Assembly (NCBI GenBank): GCA_052035735.1
Contig: JBPOHI010000097.1
Coordinates: 1-64,000 of the forward strand
DNA length: 64,000 nt
Direction of reading: 5' to 3'
Source of the DNA: JAGPDF01 sp052035735
GTDB taxonomy: Bacteria > Acidobacteriota > Thermoanaerobaculia > Multivoradales > JAGPDF01
The notes under the pieces are model-generated. The model worked only from the letters and a program-made list of their open reading frames with translations. It ran no database searches and was not told the origin of the DNA. Shown here piece by piece: positions 8,650-16,518 of the stretch; position 1 is the first letter of the stretch, and every line of letters begins with the position of its first letter. A program made the translations under genes and the position numbers.

Positions 8650-9267
8650 GTGAACAAGAAAATCGTCCTTGTCGCCCTGGCCTGCTGCCTGTTCCTCGCC
8701 ATCGGAGCTTCCGCGCAGGAGAAGGGCTCGCTCTGGGTCAACCTCGGCGCGCATGTCGTCGATCCGAAGTCGGACAACGGCAGCGTCGCCGGAGGAGCCT
8801 TCGATGTGACCGTGGGCGACAGCCTGCGGCCGAGCGTCATGCTCGAGTACTTCGTCGCCGACAACCTCGGCATCGAAGTCCTCGCGGCCTGGCCGTTCAG
8901 CCACGACGTCGAGTTGAACGGCACCAAGGCGGCGACGGTCGACCACCTGCCGCCCACCCTGTCGCTGCAGTACCACTTCAACGGCAGCGGCGCGATCTCG
9001 CCCTACCTGGGCGTCGGTCTCAACTACACGCTGTTCTTCTCCGAAGACACCACCGGCCCGATCAACGGCGCCGACCTGAGCCTCGGCTCTTCCTGGGGCC
9101 TCGCGGCGCACGGCGGGGTCAACTTCAAGCTCGGTGAGCGCTGGGGCCTCGGCGTCGACCTGCGCTGGATCGACATCGACACCGACGTCGACCTGAACGG
9201 CAGCGATATCGGCACGGTCGAAATCGACCCGCTGGCCTACGGCGCCTACTTCCGCACCCACTTCTGA
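8650..9267 (+). CDS. ompW: OmpW-family outer-membrane beta-barrel
   Basis: This 205-residue protein has a clear signal peptide (KKIVLVALACCLFLAIGASA, cleavage before QEKG). Alternating beta strands follow, and the last residue is Phe (YFRTHF), the usual BAM-recognition end. The pattern LEYFVADNLGIEVLAAWPFSH with PPTLSLQYHF and SPYLGVGLNYT matches OmpW, an eight-stranded barrel with a hydrophobic channel. The start is GTG, 7 nt after GAGAGGA. It is divergent from the FG-GAP gene across about 208 nt and convergent with the delta-60 gene, with a strong hairpin between. A small hydrophobic solute or stress role is known for OmpW; the substrate here is unknown. Confidence 0.88.
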   Translation: MNKKIVLVALACCLFLAIGASAQEKGSLWVNLGAHVVDPKSDNGSVAGGAFDVTVGDSLRPSVMLEYFVADNLGIEVLAAWPFSHDVELNGTKAATVDHLPPTLSLQYHFNGSGAISPYLGVGLNYTLFFSEDTTGPINGADLSLGSSWGLAAHGGVNFKLGERWGLGVDLRWIDIDTDVDLNGSDIGTVEIDPLAYGAYFRTHF

Positions 9268-9282
9268 CCGCGCCGGCAGCAC

Positions 9283-9336
9283 CGCCGCGCGCCCGCCGTC
9301 GAGCCGCAAGCTCGCACGGCCGCCGGGCGCGCGGCG
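9283..9336. terminator. GC-rich hairpin between convergent genes
   Basis: Arms 9283-9295 and 9324-9336 are perfectly complementary (13 bp). They continue inward through CCGT/ACGG and CGAGC/GCTCG with two small bulges to a 5-nt loop at 9305-9309. There is no T tract on either side. It lies between the ompW stop (9267) and the stop of the delta-60 gene (9357), so it could block read-through in both directions. Confidence 0.55.
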
Positions 9337-9356
9337 CTGCGCGAAGCGCTCGCGCT

Positions 9357-10736
9357 TCAGCGCCAGGCCGAAAGGGAATGGCGCTCGAAGTCGTCGGTGA
9401 AAATGAGCGTGCTTTGCGTGCGCACGACGGCGATGGCTCCGCCGCTGCCCGAGTTGTTGTTTTCGGCGACGCCGACGGCGACCGCCCTGCCGCCGACCAG
9501 GGCGACGGCGTTGGCGATGTCCTTGCCGCTCGCGGTCAGGTCGAAGTCGTAGGTCGCCCAGCCGTTGCCGTCGAAAGTAGGGTCGAGCAGGCCGTCGGAA
9601 TCCAGTCGCGCGAGCAGGAACTGCCCCTCCTCCACGCCGGTGGCATCGAGTACGCCTACCGCCAGCAGCTTGCCGTCGCTCTGGAGCTCGAGGTCGAGGA
9701 TCCACGAGCCGGAGCCAAGGGTGAGGTTGCTGAGGCCGAGGAAGCCGTACTGCGTATCCAGCTCGCCGTTCGGCAGCAGGCGCGCGACGCCGGTGGCCAT
9801 ATCGCCATCGGCGAACGCTCCCGAGATCATCGCGACGTAGAGGGCGCCCGAGACGGGGTCGTGCTCGAGGGCCTCGATGCCGACGAACGCCAGGTTCAGT
9901 TCGACCAGACCGTCGCCGCCGAAGGTCGAAACGGAGTCGCCGAAGGCGTCGACACGCAGAATCTCGAGTGACAGGGCGCCGCCGTAGAACAGCCCGCCGT
10001 CGCTGTCGGCCTCGATCGGATTGTCGAGACAGGACCACGCGCCGGAGCAGGAGATGACGTTGTTCGACAGACTGGGACTGAACGCCGCCCACCCGGCGGA
10101 ACCGAACTCCGGATCGGGATCGCCTTCGGCATCACGCCGCGTAATCATGGTGCCGAGGCCGGCGCAGGGATTCGAACGGCAATAGCCGGCGACGAGCAGG
10201 CGACCGGCGCTGTCGAGCGTCGCGCCCTGAGCCACGAAGTAGGCAGAGCCAGTGACGGGCGCGTCGGTGATCTCGACGATCCCGCCTGTGCCGAAGTCCG
10301 GATCGGGTGTCCCATCCGCGAGGAGTCGCGCAATCGCCGTGATCTGCGTGGCGTAGTCGGAACCGACGACCAGGATCTTCCCGTCGCCAGCGATCTCGAG
10401 GCCGGCGAGCGAGAGATACGAACCGAAGAGGTCCAGTGCCCAACCGTTGACTCCGAAAGCAGTGTCTAGAGTGCCATTGGCGCGCACCTTGAGGAGCGCC
10501 TGGCGGGAGGCGACGTGGCCGGCGACGATCGACGCTCCGTCCGGCAGGCCGCGAACGTAGTACCCGGTCTCGTTGAACTGCCCGTCGATGATGTCGAATA
10601 GCGCCTTGCCGTCGCCGGAGAAGGTCGGATCGAGATTGCCGTCGGCAGCTCGGGCAGGCAGAGCCAGCGATCCCATCGCGGCCACGATGGCCAGGCTGGC
10701 GATCCTGCAAGAGTGCGAATGCGGGAGTCTGTGCAT
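9357..10736 (-). CDS. Secreted delta-60 repeat protein with C-terminal FE-x6-W tail
   Basis: The 459-residue protein begins with a signal peptide (SLAIVAAMGSLALPARA, cleavage before ADGNLD). It is built from repeats of the delta-60 type, each with a D-P-x-F-G-x-x-G turn: GNLDPTFSGDGKAL, GTLDTAFGVNGWA, GTPDPDFGTGGIV, GDPDPEFGSAGWA and GLLDPTFDGNGWA. These repeats are expected to form a beta-propeller. The C-terminus is LIFTDDFERHSLSAWR, another case of the F-E-x6-W tail, here ending one residue after the Trp. The N-terminal coding strand begins about 110 nt downstream of the M1-like peptidase stop on the same strand. It is probably extracellular; no catalytic signature was seen. Confidence 0.87.
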   Translation of the reverse strand: MHRLPHSHSCRIASLAIVAAMGSLALPARAADGNLDPTFSGDGKALFDIIDGQFNETGYYVRGLPDGASIVAGHVASRQALLKVRANGTLDTAFGVNGWALDLFGSYLSLAGLEIAGDGKILVVGSDYATQITAIARLLADGTPDPDFGTGGIVEITDAPVTGSAYFVAQGATLDSAGRLLVAGYCRSNPCAGLGTMITRRDAEGDPDPEFGSAGWAAFSPSLSNNVISCSGAWSCLDNPIEADSDGGLFYGGALSLEILRVDAFGDSVSTFGGDGLVELNLAFVGIEALEHDPVSGALYVAMISGAFADGDMATGVARLLPNGELDTQYGFLGLSNLTLGSGSWILDLELQSDGKLLAVGVLDATGVEEGQFLLARLDSDGLLDPTFDGNGWATYDFDLTASGKDIANAVALVGGRAVAVGVAENNNSGSGGAIAVVRTQSTLIFTDDFERHSLSAWR

Positions 10737-10844
10737 GAGGTTCTCCTGTCAGGGAGAACGCAGTCGGCAGCAGAAGAGCGACAACTGGTCTCGACGCCTT
10801 CCCGGGCCTCGAGCGTCTCTCGTCCTGATCGCGCTCGGGAGTCG

Positions 10845-12953
10845 TCAGTCGAGCGGCGGCATCTCGGTGCCGTAGACGTACTTCTCGAAGAACGGCTGCC
10901 AGTCGGTGTCGGTCATCTGCCGCAGCATCGCCGGCAGCATGCGCGTCTCCGCCGGCTTGAAGGTGAAGTTGCGCACCAGGGCGCGCAGGAAAGCGAGGAA
11001 CAGGGGATCGCCCTGCGCGGCGCCGCCCTTCAACCGGCCGAGCTCGGCGCGGATTGAGTGCAGCACCAGGGGACCCTTGGCGTAGAGCAGATTCTGCCGG
11101 TCCATACCGTCGGCTTCGTCCTCGAACGCGAGCTCGTCGGCGAGGAAGATGCTCGCCCCCGGCTTGAGCGTCCGGGCGCCGTTCTGCCACTCGCGCAGCG
11201 CCAAGTCGAATCGCCGCTGGCCCTCCTTGGCGTTGGGGCTCGTGCGCTGGATGCAGGTCGCCGAGACGTAGTCGGCGATGCTCTCGGAGAGCCACGTGTC
11301 CTGATCACCCGCGAGCTGCACGATGTGCGGGAAGTAGCCGTGCGCGACCTCGTGCGCGAAACGCTCGTTGATGCCGCGCGAGGTGGCCGCGTTGAGGAAC
11401 GCTTCATCTTCGTCGCCGGCGGTGGCGCGCGCCGTCGTGGCGCTGTTGAACGCCTCCTTGGTGATGTAGATGACTCCCGCCGGAGCGACACCGAAGCCCC
11501 AGTCGTTGATCTCCAGAATGTCGAGCTCGCGGAACGGGTACGGTACGCCGAACCAGTTCTCGTAGCAGCTCTTGGCGGCGAAGAAATTCTTGGCGAGGCG
11601 GCGGGCGGCGGCCTCCTTGGGCCGGGCGTAAGTGGAAACCACGGCCTTGTAGCCGTTCTGCTCCTCGGTCACCGACTGATACTTCCCGGCGAGTACGACG
11701 GGGTAGCGGAAGGCGCCGTCGAGGCGCGAGCGCAGCCAGTTCGTGGAGTCGGTGGAACCTGTCTCGACCGATTCTCCCGAGGCGAAAGGCACGAACGGCT
11801 TGGGGACTTCGACGCGGATGTCATAGGCCGCATAGTCGAGCGCGCCGTCGCCGGCGGCGGGTGAGATCTGCCCGGCGCCGAGGTCGAAGTAGTTGTCGCC
11901 GCCCGGGCGCTGGGCGAACTCGCCCTCGACGACCGCCTCGACGAGCACCGACTCGCCGACCGAAAGCGGGCGCGGGAGGGCGACCAGAAGGTCGCCGCGG
12001 AAGAACCGGTGCGGCGCGGGCTGCCCGTCGACGAGGACGCGGTTGACCTGCACGAGGCGCACGCGGCCGTCCTGGTCGATCACGTACTCGCCGATGCCGA
12101 ACGACAGGAGACGGAGCGCGGCACTCGAGGAGACGACCTTGCTCTTCGACGTCACGACGACGTGCGTGCCGCGATCGTTGACGATCTCCGAGCTCACCTG
12201 CGGCACCGCGAAGGGAGGCGCGACCGGTTCCCACCAGGTCCGGCCCACCGGCTGGGTGACCAGCTGCCGCTGACGGAGGCGCCCGGCGCGATCGCCCCAC
12301 GGCGCCGGCAGCGATTCGAGCTCGGTGAGGCTCTCGATGCGGGCGTTCGGCCGCGGATCCACGTCGAGGGCGAAATCGCCCTTGTCGCTGCGCAGGAGGG
12401 CGTTGACGTAGCCCTTGCCGCCGTTGGCGCGGGCGAGCGAGAGGTCGCGCGCCGGGTTGGCGGTGAACATCTTGCCCAGGACCGAGGTCGCCCAGGGCGA
12501 GAAGGGCACCGGGAGCTTCTCGCCCGCTGCGGGCGGGCTCGTCGACAGCAGGTCCCAACTCCAGACGACCGCCTCCTCGAGCTTCAGGCTCACTTCGAGG
12601 ACGCCGCCGTCGCGCGTCGCGGAGAGGCTGGAGGCCGATTTCAAGTTGCGCGCCGCGACCGGCTCGGAGAAGCGATCCGTAACGCGATAGGTGAACGTGG
12701 CCGACCCTTGCAGCCAGAAGCCGCAGGCCACTCCATCGGCGGCGAGCAGATAGACCTTGGCACCAGGCTGGACGCGGAGCTCGCCATGGCCGATGGCGAG
12801 CGCGGCGCCGAGCGGAATCTCGCGCACGACCGTCGGATGCTCGATCGCCGCGCCCAGCGCGGACGGATCGAAGGGCGCCGCCGCCGGCTCGGCGGCAAGA
12901 GTGGAAGAAGAGAGAACGAGTGCGAAGAGGGGAGCGAAAGTGCGGATGCTCAT
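10845..12953 (-). CDS. Exported M1-like (gluzincin) metallopeptidase
   Basis: The product is 702 residues with a signal peptide (RTFAPLFALVLSSSTLAA). The zinc site is HEVAH at 534-538 followed 18 residues later by Glu in WLSESIADY, the HExxH-(18)-E arrangement of clan MA family M1. The substrate-binding GAMEN motif of classical M1 aminopeptidases is not present; the equivalent position upstream of the zinc site reads VAPAGVIYI. The N-terminal 400 residues form beta-rich domains of no recognised family. It probably acts in the periplasm as a peptidase of uncertain specificity. It ends in TEMPPLD and lacks the FE-x6-W tail. The next gene upstream (DUF4910-like) stops 70 nt before its ATG. Confidence 0.85.
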   Translation of the reverse strand: MSIRTFAPLFALVLSSSTLAAEPAAAPFDPSALGAAIEHPTVVREIPLGAALAIGHGELRVQPGAKVYLLAADGVACGFWLQGSATFTYRVTDRFSEPVAARNLKSASSLSATRDGGVLEVSLKLEEAVVWSWDLLSTSPPAAGEKLPVPFSPWATSVLGKMFTANPARDLSLARANGGKGYVNALLRSDKGDFALDVDPRPNARIESLTELESLPAPWGDRAGRLRQRQLVTQPVGRTWWEPVAPPFAVPQVSSEIVNDRGTHVVVTSKSKVVSSSAALRLLSFGIGEYVIDQDGRVRLVQVNRVLVDGQPAPHRFFRGDLLVALPRPLSVGESVLVEAVVEGEFAQRPGGDNYFDLGAGQISPAAGDGALDYAAYDIRVEVPKPFVPFASGESVETGSTDSTNWLRSRLDGAFRYPVVLAGKYQSVTEEQNGYKAVVSTYARPKEAAARRLAKNFFAAKSCYENWFGVPYPFRELDILEINDWGFGVAPAGVIYITKEAFNSATTARATAGDEDEAFLNAATSRGINERFAHEVAHGYFPHIVQLAGDQDTWLSESIADYVSATCIQRTSPNAKEGQRRFDLALREWQNGARTLKPGASIFLADELAFEDEADGMDRQNLLYAKGPLVLHSIRAELGRLKGGAAQGDPLFLAFLRALVRNFTFKPAETRMLPAMLRQMTDTDWQPFFEKYVYGTEMPPLD

Positions 12954-13023
12954 GGATACCTCCTGAGCTGCCTTTCAACTCTAGCCGAACGCGAGGAAAC
13001 GCCGCGCACAAGTCCTGCGGGCG

Positions 13024-14301
13024 CTATCCGGGCCGCGCCAGGAGCCCAGCCGCGACCAACGCTGTGGTCGCTTCGCGCAGCGCCACGACGGATATCCCCG
13101 AGCGCTCGGCGATGTCGTCGAGGGAGTGGCTGCCGTCGGACTGGTTCAGCATCCAGAGGAGGGCGAGCTCGCGCTCGCGGCCGGCGTCGTCGCCGCCGAT
13201 CAGCCGATAGAGGCCCCGGCGGCCGAGCTGCGGCTCGCACTCGGGCGCGAGGTTGCGGTAGCACTCGCGGCTCTCGAGGCCGTCGACCACCGCCTCGAGC
13301 GCCGCGACCGACTCCGCCAGGGTCTCCGGGCGGATGAAGTCGAGGTTGTCGGCCGAGGTGTGGTACTCGGGGTAGCGCCCGTACGGCGTGCGCGAGAAAC
13401 AGCCCGCCTCGAGCGCGATGCCGGGGGAGTTGAACTGGCGCTCGTCGTAGCCGAACGGGACGAACGCCTCGACCTCGAGCCCTGCCCGCAGGCGGGCGAG
13501 CGCGCGCACGACTTCGCGGTCGACCGGCGCGTCGCCGCTCCGCGAGCGCTTGTAGTGGAAGTCTCCGGGAGCGCCGAGCCCGGCGAGCACCAGCGCATGC
13601 CGGATCCGTTCGCGCGCCGCGCGATTCGTCGCCAGCCAAGCGATCGCGCCGATCGTCCCCGGCAGGAAGAGAAATCGGTAAGAGAGCCTGCGGCGCGGGC
13701 GCGCCGCGAGACGCCGGGCGAGCGCCGTCGCCACCACCATGCCGGAGAGATTGTCGTTGGCGAGCGACGGGTGGCAACAGTGGGTCGAAAGGAGGACCTC
13801 CTCCTCCGACTCGCCGGGTAGCGCGAGCTCTCCGTAGGTCAGGCTGCCGGCGAAGAGCTCGCTGTCGACGACGACGTCGTAGTCGCCCGCGGGCAGACCC
13901 TCGACCAGGCGGTGCGGCAGACAGAAGCCCCACTGCTCCTTGTAGTAGCTGGTGCGGTAAGGGATCAGCTCGGGCTGGGCGGGCAGCGTGAAGAGGTGCT
14001 TCTTGAGCTCGTCGAGCGCCACCCGGCCACGAAACGGGGCACTGTAATTGAGGACCTGCAGGTTGTGGACTGCACTGTCGGCGATCCGTGAGCCATCGGG
14101 GGCGGTGATGTGCGCCTCGCGGAGGCGCCATTCGCGCGGCACCGTCCAGTCGAAGATCGCCGCGCCGGTAGGAATTTCGTGGATCGCGAGGTCGATCTTC
14201 CCGGCGAGCAGCGAGAGGCTCTGGCGGACCCCGTCGCCGGTGATGCTGCGACAGATCGGAAAGAGCCGCGCGGCGAGCGCGTGGAGCTCCGGCCCGGTCA
14301 T
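13024..14301 (-). CDS. DUF4910-type aminopeptidase-like protein of polysaccharide loci
   Basis: This 425-residue protein resembles the DUF4910/DUF2172 group, which has an M28-aminopeptidase-like zinc fold and usually lies in surface-polysaccharide gene clusters. Diagnostic segments are RLFPICRSITGDGVRQSL near the N-terminus, STHCCHPSLANDNLSGMV (metal-binding His and Asp) and FLFLPGTIGAIAWLATN. The last 80 residues look like a winged-helix (LDDIAERSGISVVALREATT). No signal peptide is present, so it is probably cytoplasmic. The ATG overlaps the stop of the RmlC-like gene (ATGA), indicating translational coupling. Its true substrate is unknown; an amide linked to an amino sugar is one possibility, but this is inference. 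Confidence 0.85.
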   Translation of the reverse strand: MTGPELHALAARLFPICRSITGDGVRQSLSLLAGKIDLAIHEIPTGAAIFDWTVPREWRLREAHITAPDGSRIADSAVHNLQVLNYSAPFRGRVALDELKKHLFTLPAQPELIPYRTSYYKEQWGFCLPHRLVEGLPAGDYDVVVDSELFAGSLTYGELALPGESEEEVLLSTHCCHPSLANDNLSGMVVATALARRLAARPRRRLSYRFLFLPGTIGAIAWLATNRAARERIRHALVLAGLGAPGDFHYKRSRSGDAPVDREVVRALARLRAGLEVEAFVPFGYDERQFNSPGIALEAGCFSRTPYGRYPEYHTSADNLDFIRPETLAESVAALEAVVDGLESRECYRNLAPECEPQLGRRGLYRLIGGDDAGRERELALLWMLNQSDGSHSLDDIAERSGISVVALREATTALVAAGLLARPG

Positions 14302-14837
14302 TCCGAAAGGGAGAGGAGGTCGGGATAGCCGGCGTCGCGCGCCGAGATCACCCTCACCGGCTCGGGCAGCACGATGCCGAAAGCCGGGTCGTCCCAGCGC
14401 ACGCCGCGGGCGGCCTCGGGGACGTAGAACTCCGACATCGAGTAGTGCACCTCGCAGTCGTCCGTCAGAGTGAGGAAGCCGTGCGCGACGCCGGGCGGGA
14501 TGTAGACCGCGTTCCGGGCTTCACCGGAGAGCTCGATCGCCAAGTGCTGGCGGAAGATGTGCGACTCCGGGCGCAGGTCGACCAGGAGATCGTAGATCGT
14601 GCCGTGGACGCAGCGCACGATCTTGGCCTCGCCGTGCGGCGCAGCCTGAAAGTGCAGGCCGCGCAGCGTGCCGCGACGCGGATTCACCGACAGGCTGGTC
14701 TGGACGAAGGGAGAGGCGAGCCCGGCAGCCGCGAACTCCCGCGCGCAGAAGGTGCGGGCGAAGAAGCCGCGGTCGTCCGCTGCCGGCTCGATCTCGAGGA
14801 GGAAGGCGCCCGGAATGCCAAGGCGAACGAGCTTCAC
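14298..14837 (-). CDS. RmlC-like dTDP-4-dehydrorhamnose 3,5-epimerase family protein
   Basis: The 179-residue cupin matches RmlC in length and motifs: DDRGFFARTFC near the N-terminus, GTLRGLHFQ with the catalytic His, GEAKIVRC with the conserved Lys, IPPGVAHGFLTL, and a Tyr-containing HYSMSEFY before the C-terminal WDDPAFGI. RmlC epimerises C3 and C5 of dTDP-4-keto-6-deoxyglucose. Relatives act on only one carbon or on other NDP-ketosugars, so the product could be rhamnose or a branched deoxysugar. The GTG at 14837 overlaps the upstream methyltransferase stop (GTGA). No rmlA, rmlB or rmlD is visible in this window, so rhamnose synthesis cannot be concluded from this locus alone. Confidence 0.88.
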   Translation of the reverse strand: MKLVRLGIPGAFLLEIEPAADDRGFFARTFCAREFAAAGLASPFVQTSLSVNPRRGTLRGLHFQAAPHGEAKIVRCVHGTIYDLLVDLRPESHIFRQHLAIELSGEARNAVYIPPGVAHGFLTLTDDCEVHYSMSEFYVPEAARGVRWDDPAFGIVLPEPVRVISARDAGYPDLLSLSE

Positions 14838-16087
14838 AGGAGCTCGACTCCGGGAATCGCGACGACGAACCGGCCACCCCAGGAGCGAATACCGGCCATC
14901 TGCTCGGCGATCTCGCGGCGCAGGTTCCAGGGCAGGATCAGCACGTAGTCCGGACGCGTCTCGAAGATCGCCTCGGGTGCCCGGATGGGAATTCTCGTGC
15001 CGGGCAGGAAGAGGCCCTGCTTGTGCGGGCTCCTGTCGACGGTGTAATCGAGGAAGTCGCCGCGCACGCCGCAGTAGTTGAGCAGCGTGTTGCCTTTGGC
15101 CGGCGCGCCATAGCCGACGATCGCCTTGCCGGCGCGCTTCTCGCGGATGAGGAAGTCGAGCAGCGCGCGCTTGGTCTCGCGCACGCGCTCGGAGTAGCCG
15201 GCGTAGTACTCCAGGCTCTCGACACCCAGCGCACGCTCGCGTGCCAGGAGCTCGTCGACTCTGCGGGCTCGCGGGCCCGAGACCTCGCCCCGAGCGCTCC
15301 GGTGCCGGGCGTAGACGCGCAGGCTGCCGCCGTGCGTCGGCAGCTCCTCGACGTCGAACAGCTCCAGGCCGTGCGTGGCGAAGACGCGTTCGACGGCGAC
15401 GAAGGAGAAGTAGGAATAGTGCTCGTGATAGATCGTGTCGAACTGGTTGCCGTCGATCATCTGCACGAGGTGCGGGAACTCCATCGTCAGGACGCCCTCG
15501 CCCTTGAGCAGGATGGCGAGTCCGCCGACGAAGTCGTCGAGGTCCGGTACGTGGGCGAGGACGTTGTTGCCGAGCAGCAGGTCGGCGGCGAGCCCCCGGG
15601 CGACGAGGTCGCGGGCTGCCTCGCGCCCGAAGAAGCGCACCTCGGTGGGAATGCCGAGCCGCTTGGCCGCCTCGGCGACGTTCGCCGCCGGCTCGACGCC
15701 GAGCACCGGGATGCCGCGCTCGACGAAGTTCTTGAGCAGGTAGCCGTCGTTCGAGGCGATCTCGACCACCTGGCTGCCGCTGCCGAGACCGAACCGCGGC
15801 ACCACGGTGTCGACGTAGGCCCGGGCGTGCTCGAGCCAACTGGAGGAGAAAGACGAGAAGTAGGCGTAGTCGCTGAAGATCTCCTGCGGCGTCGCGCATT
15901 CCGGCAGCTGGCAGAGCCAGCAGCGCTCGCAGACGTAGACGCACAGAGGCAGAAAGAGCTCCGCCCGGGCCAGCGCGGCCGGCTGCAGGTAGGAGTTGGC
16001 GAGCGGCGAGCTGCCGAGATCGACCATGACTCGGTCGAGCGGCGCGCCACAGGAGCGGCAGGCGAGGTGCTGCGCGGGAATCGTCAT
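14834..16087 (-). CDS. Three-domain sugar C-methyltransferase (TylCIII/NovU type)
   Basis: The 417-residue length and domain order fit the deoxysugar C-methyltransferases. An N-terminal zinc-binding region has Cys pairs (CRSCGAPLD and CERCWLCQLPEC). A central SAM-binding fold contains VVEIASNDGYLLKNF, with FPHLVQMIDGNQFDTIYHEH as the usual catalytic stretch. A C-terminal Rossmann-like domain includes IVGYGAPAKGNTLLNYCG. These enzymes add a methyl group at C3 or C5 of an NDP-4-ketohexose. Followed by an RmlC-like epimerase with a 4-nt overlap, the pair suggests synthesis of a C-methylated branched sugar. The ATG at 16087 is chosen because homology begins directly after it; the frame extends upstream without recognisable similarity. 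Confidence 0.9.
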   Translation of the reverse strand: MTIPAQHLACRSCGAPLDRVMVDLGSSPLANSYLQPAALARAELFLPLCVYVCERCWLCQLPECATPQEIFSDYAYFSSFSSSWLEHARAYVDTVVPRFGLGSGSQVVEIASNDGYLLKNFVERGIPVLGVEPAANVAEAAKRLGIPTEVRFFGREAARDLVARGLAADLLLGNNVLAHVPDLDDFVGGLAILLKGEGVLTMEFPHLVQMIDGNQFDTIYHEHYSYFSFVAVERVFATHGLELFDVEELPTHGGSLRVYARHRSARGEVSGPRARRVDELLARERALGVESLEYYAGYSERVRETKRALLDFLIREKRAGKAIVGYGAPAKGNTLLNYCGVRGDFLDYTVDRSPHKQGLFLPGTRIPIRAPEAIFETRPDYVLILPWNLRREIAEQMAGIRSWGGRFVVAIPGVELL

Positions 16088-16245
16088 GGTCGAGGTCGGG
16101 GTTTCGGAGTCGGGAGAGCCGAGCGAACCGCCGGAGCGAACTCTAGCAAAGCGCCCGGCGAGGTCGCCGGAGAGGGCCGGACAAGCCGCCGGCAGGGGCC
16201 GGCGTGCTATCTTCTGGGCGCTCCGAGCGTGAGCGCTCCCTGCCG

Positions 16246-16497
16246 ATGCCCCTCGATCCCGAACTCCTCGCCATCCTGGTCTGCCCGCACTGCCGCGGCT
16301 CGCTGGCGCGCGTGGAGCTGCCGGAGAGCCTCCGCCGGACGCTGGTCGAACGCTATCGCGAGCATTTTCGCGACGAGACACCGGTGGTCGAGGAGGGCTT
16401 GTTCTGCAGCGCCTCCGAGCTCGTCTTTCCGATCGTCTCCGACATCCCCGTCATGCTCGTGGACGAAGCCCTGCCGGCTTCGGCGCTCGCCCGCTAG
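16246..16497 (+). CDS. Trm112/UPF0434-like small zinc-ribbon protein
   Basis: The 83-residue protein starts LDPELLAILVCPHCRGSL and ends with FPIVSDIPVMLVDEA, the typical opening and closing of the Trm112-like (YcaR/UPF0434) family. One CxxC pair and one later Cys (GLFCSASEL) are present, as in E. coli YcaR. An insertion of about 20 residues (RYREHFRDETPVVEEG) separates the two halves. Bacterial members often lie beside lipid A or sugar genes; their role is unclear, perhaps as a methyltransferase partner. The next gene starts 22 nt downstream, and this appears to be the first gene of a long co-directional operon. Confidence 0.85.
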   Translation: MPLDPELLAILVCPHCRGSLARVELPESLRRTLVERYREHFRDETPVVEEGLFCSASELVFPIVSDIPVMLVDEALPASALAR

Positions 16498-16518
16498 GGC
16501 GCCGGGTCGCCTTCCGAC

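Noticed and set aside
14298..15944. Possible fusion of the RmlC-like protein to an upstream N-terminal region in the same frame
   Set aside because: The upstream part is the shadow of the C-methyltransferase gene in another frame, and the GTGA overlap at 14834-14837 gives a normal start for a 179-residue RmlC.
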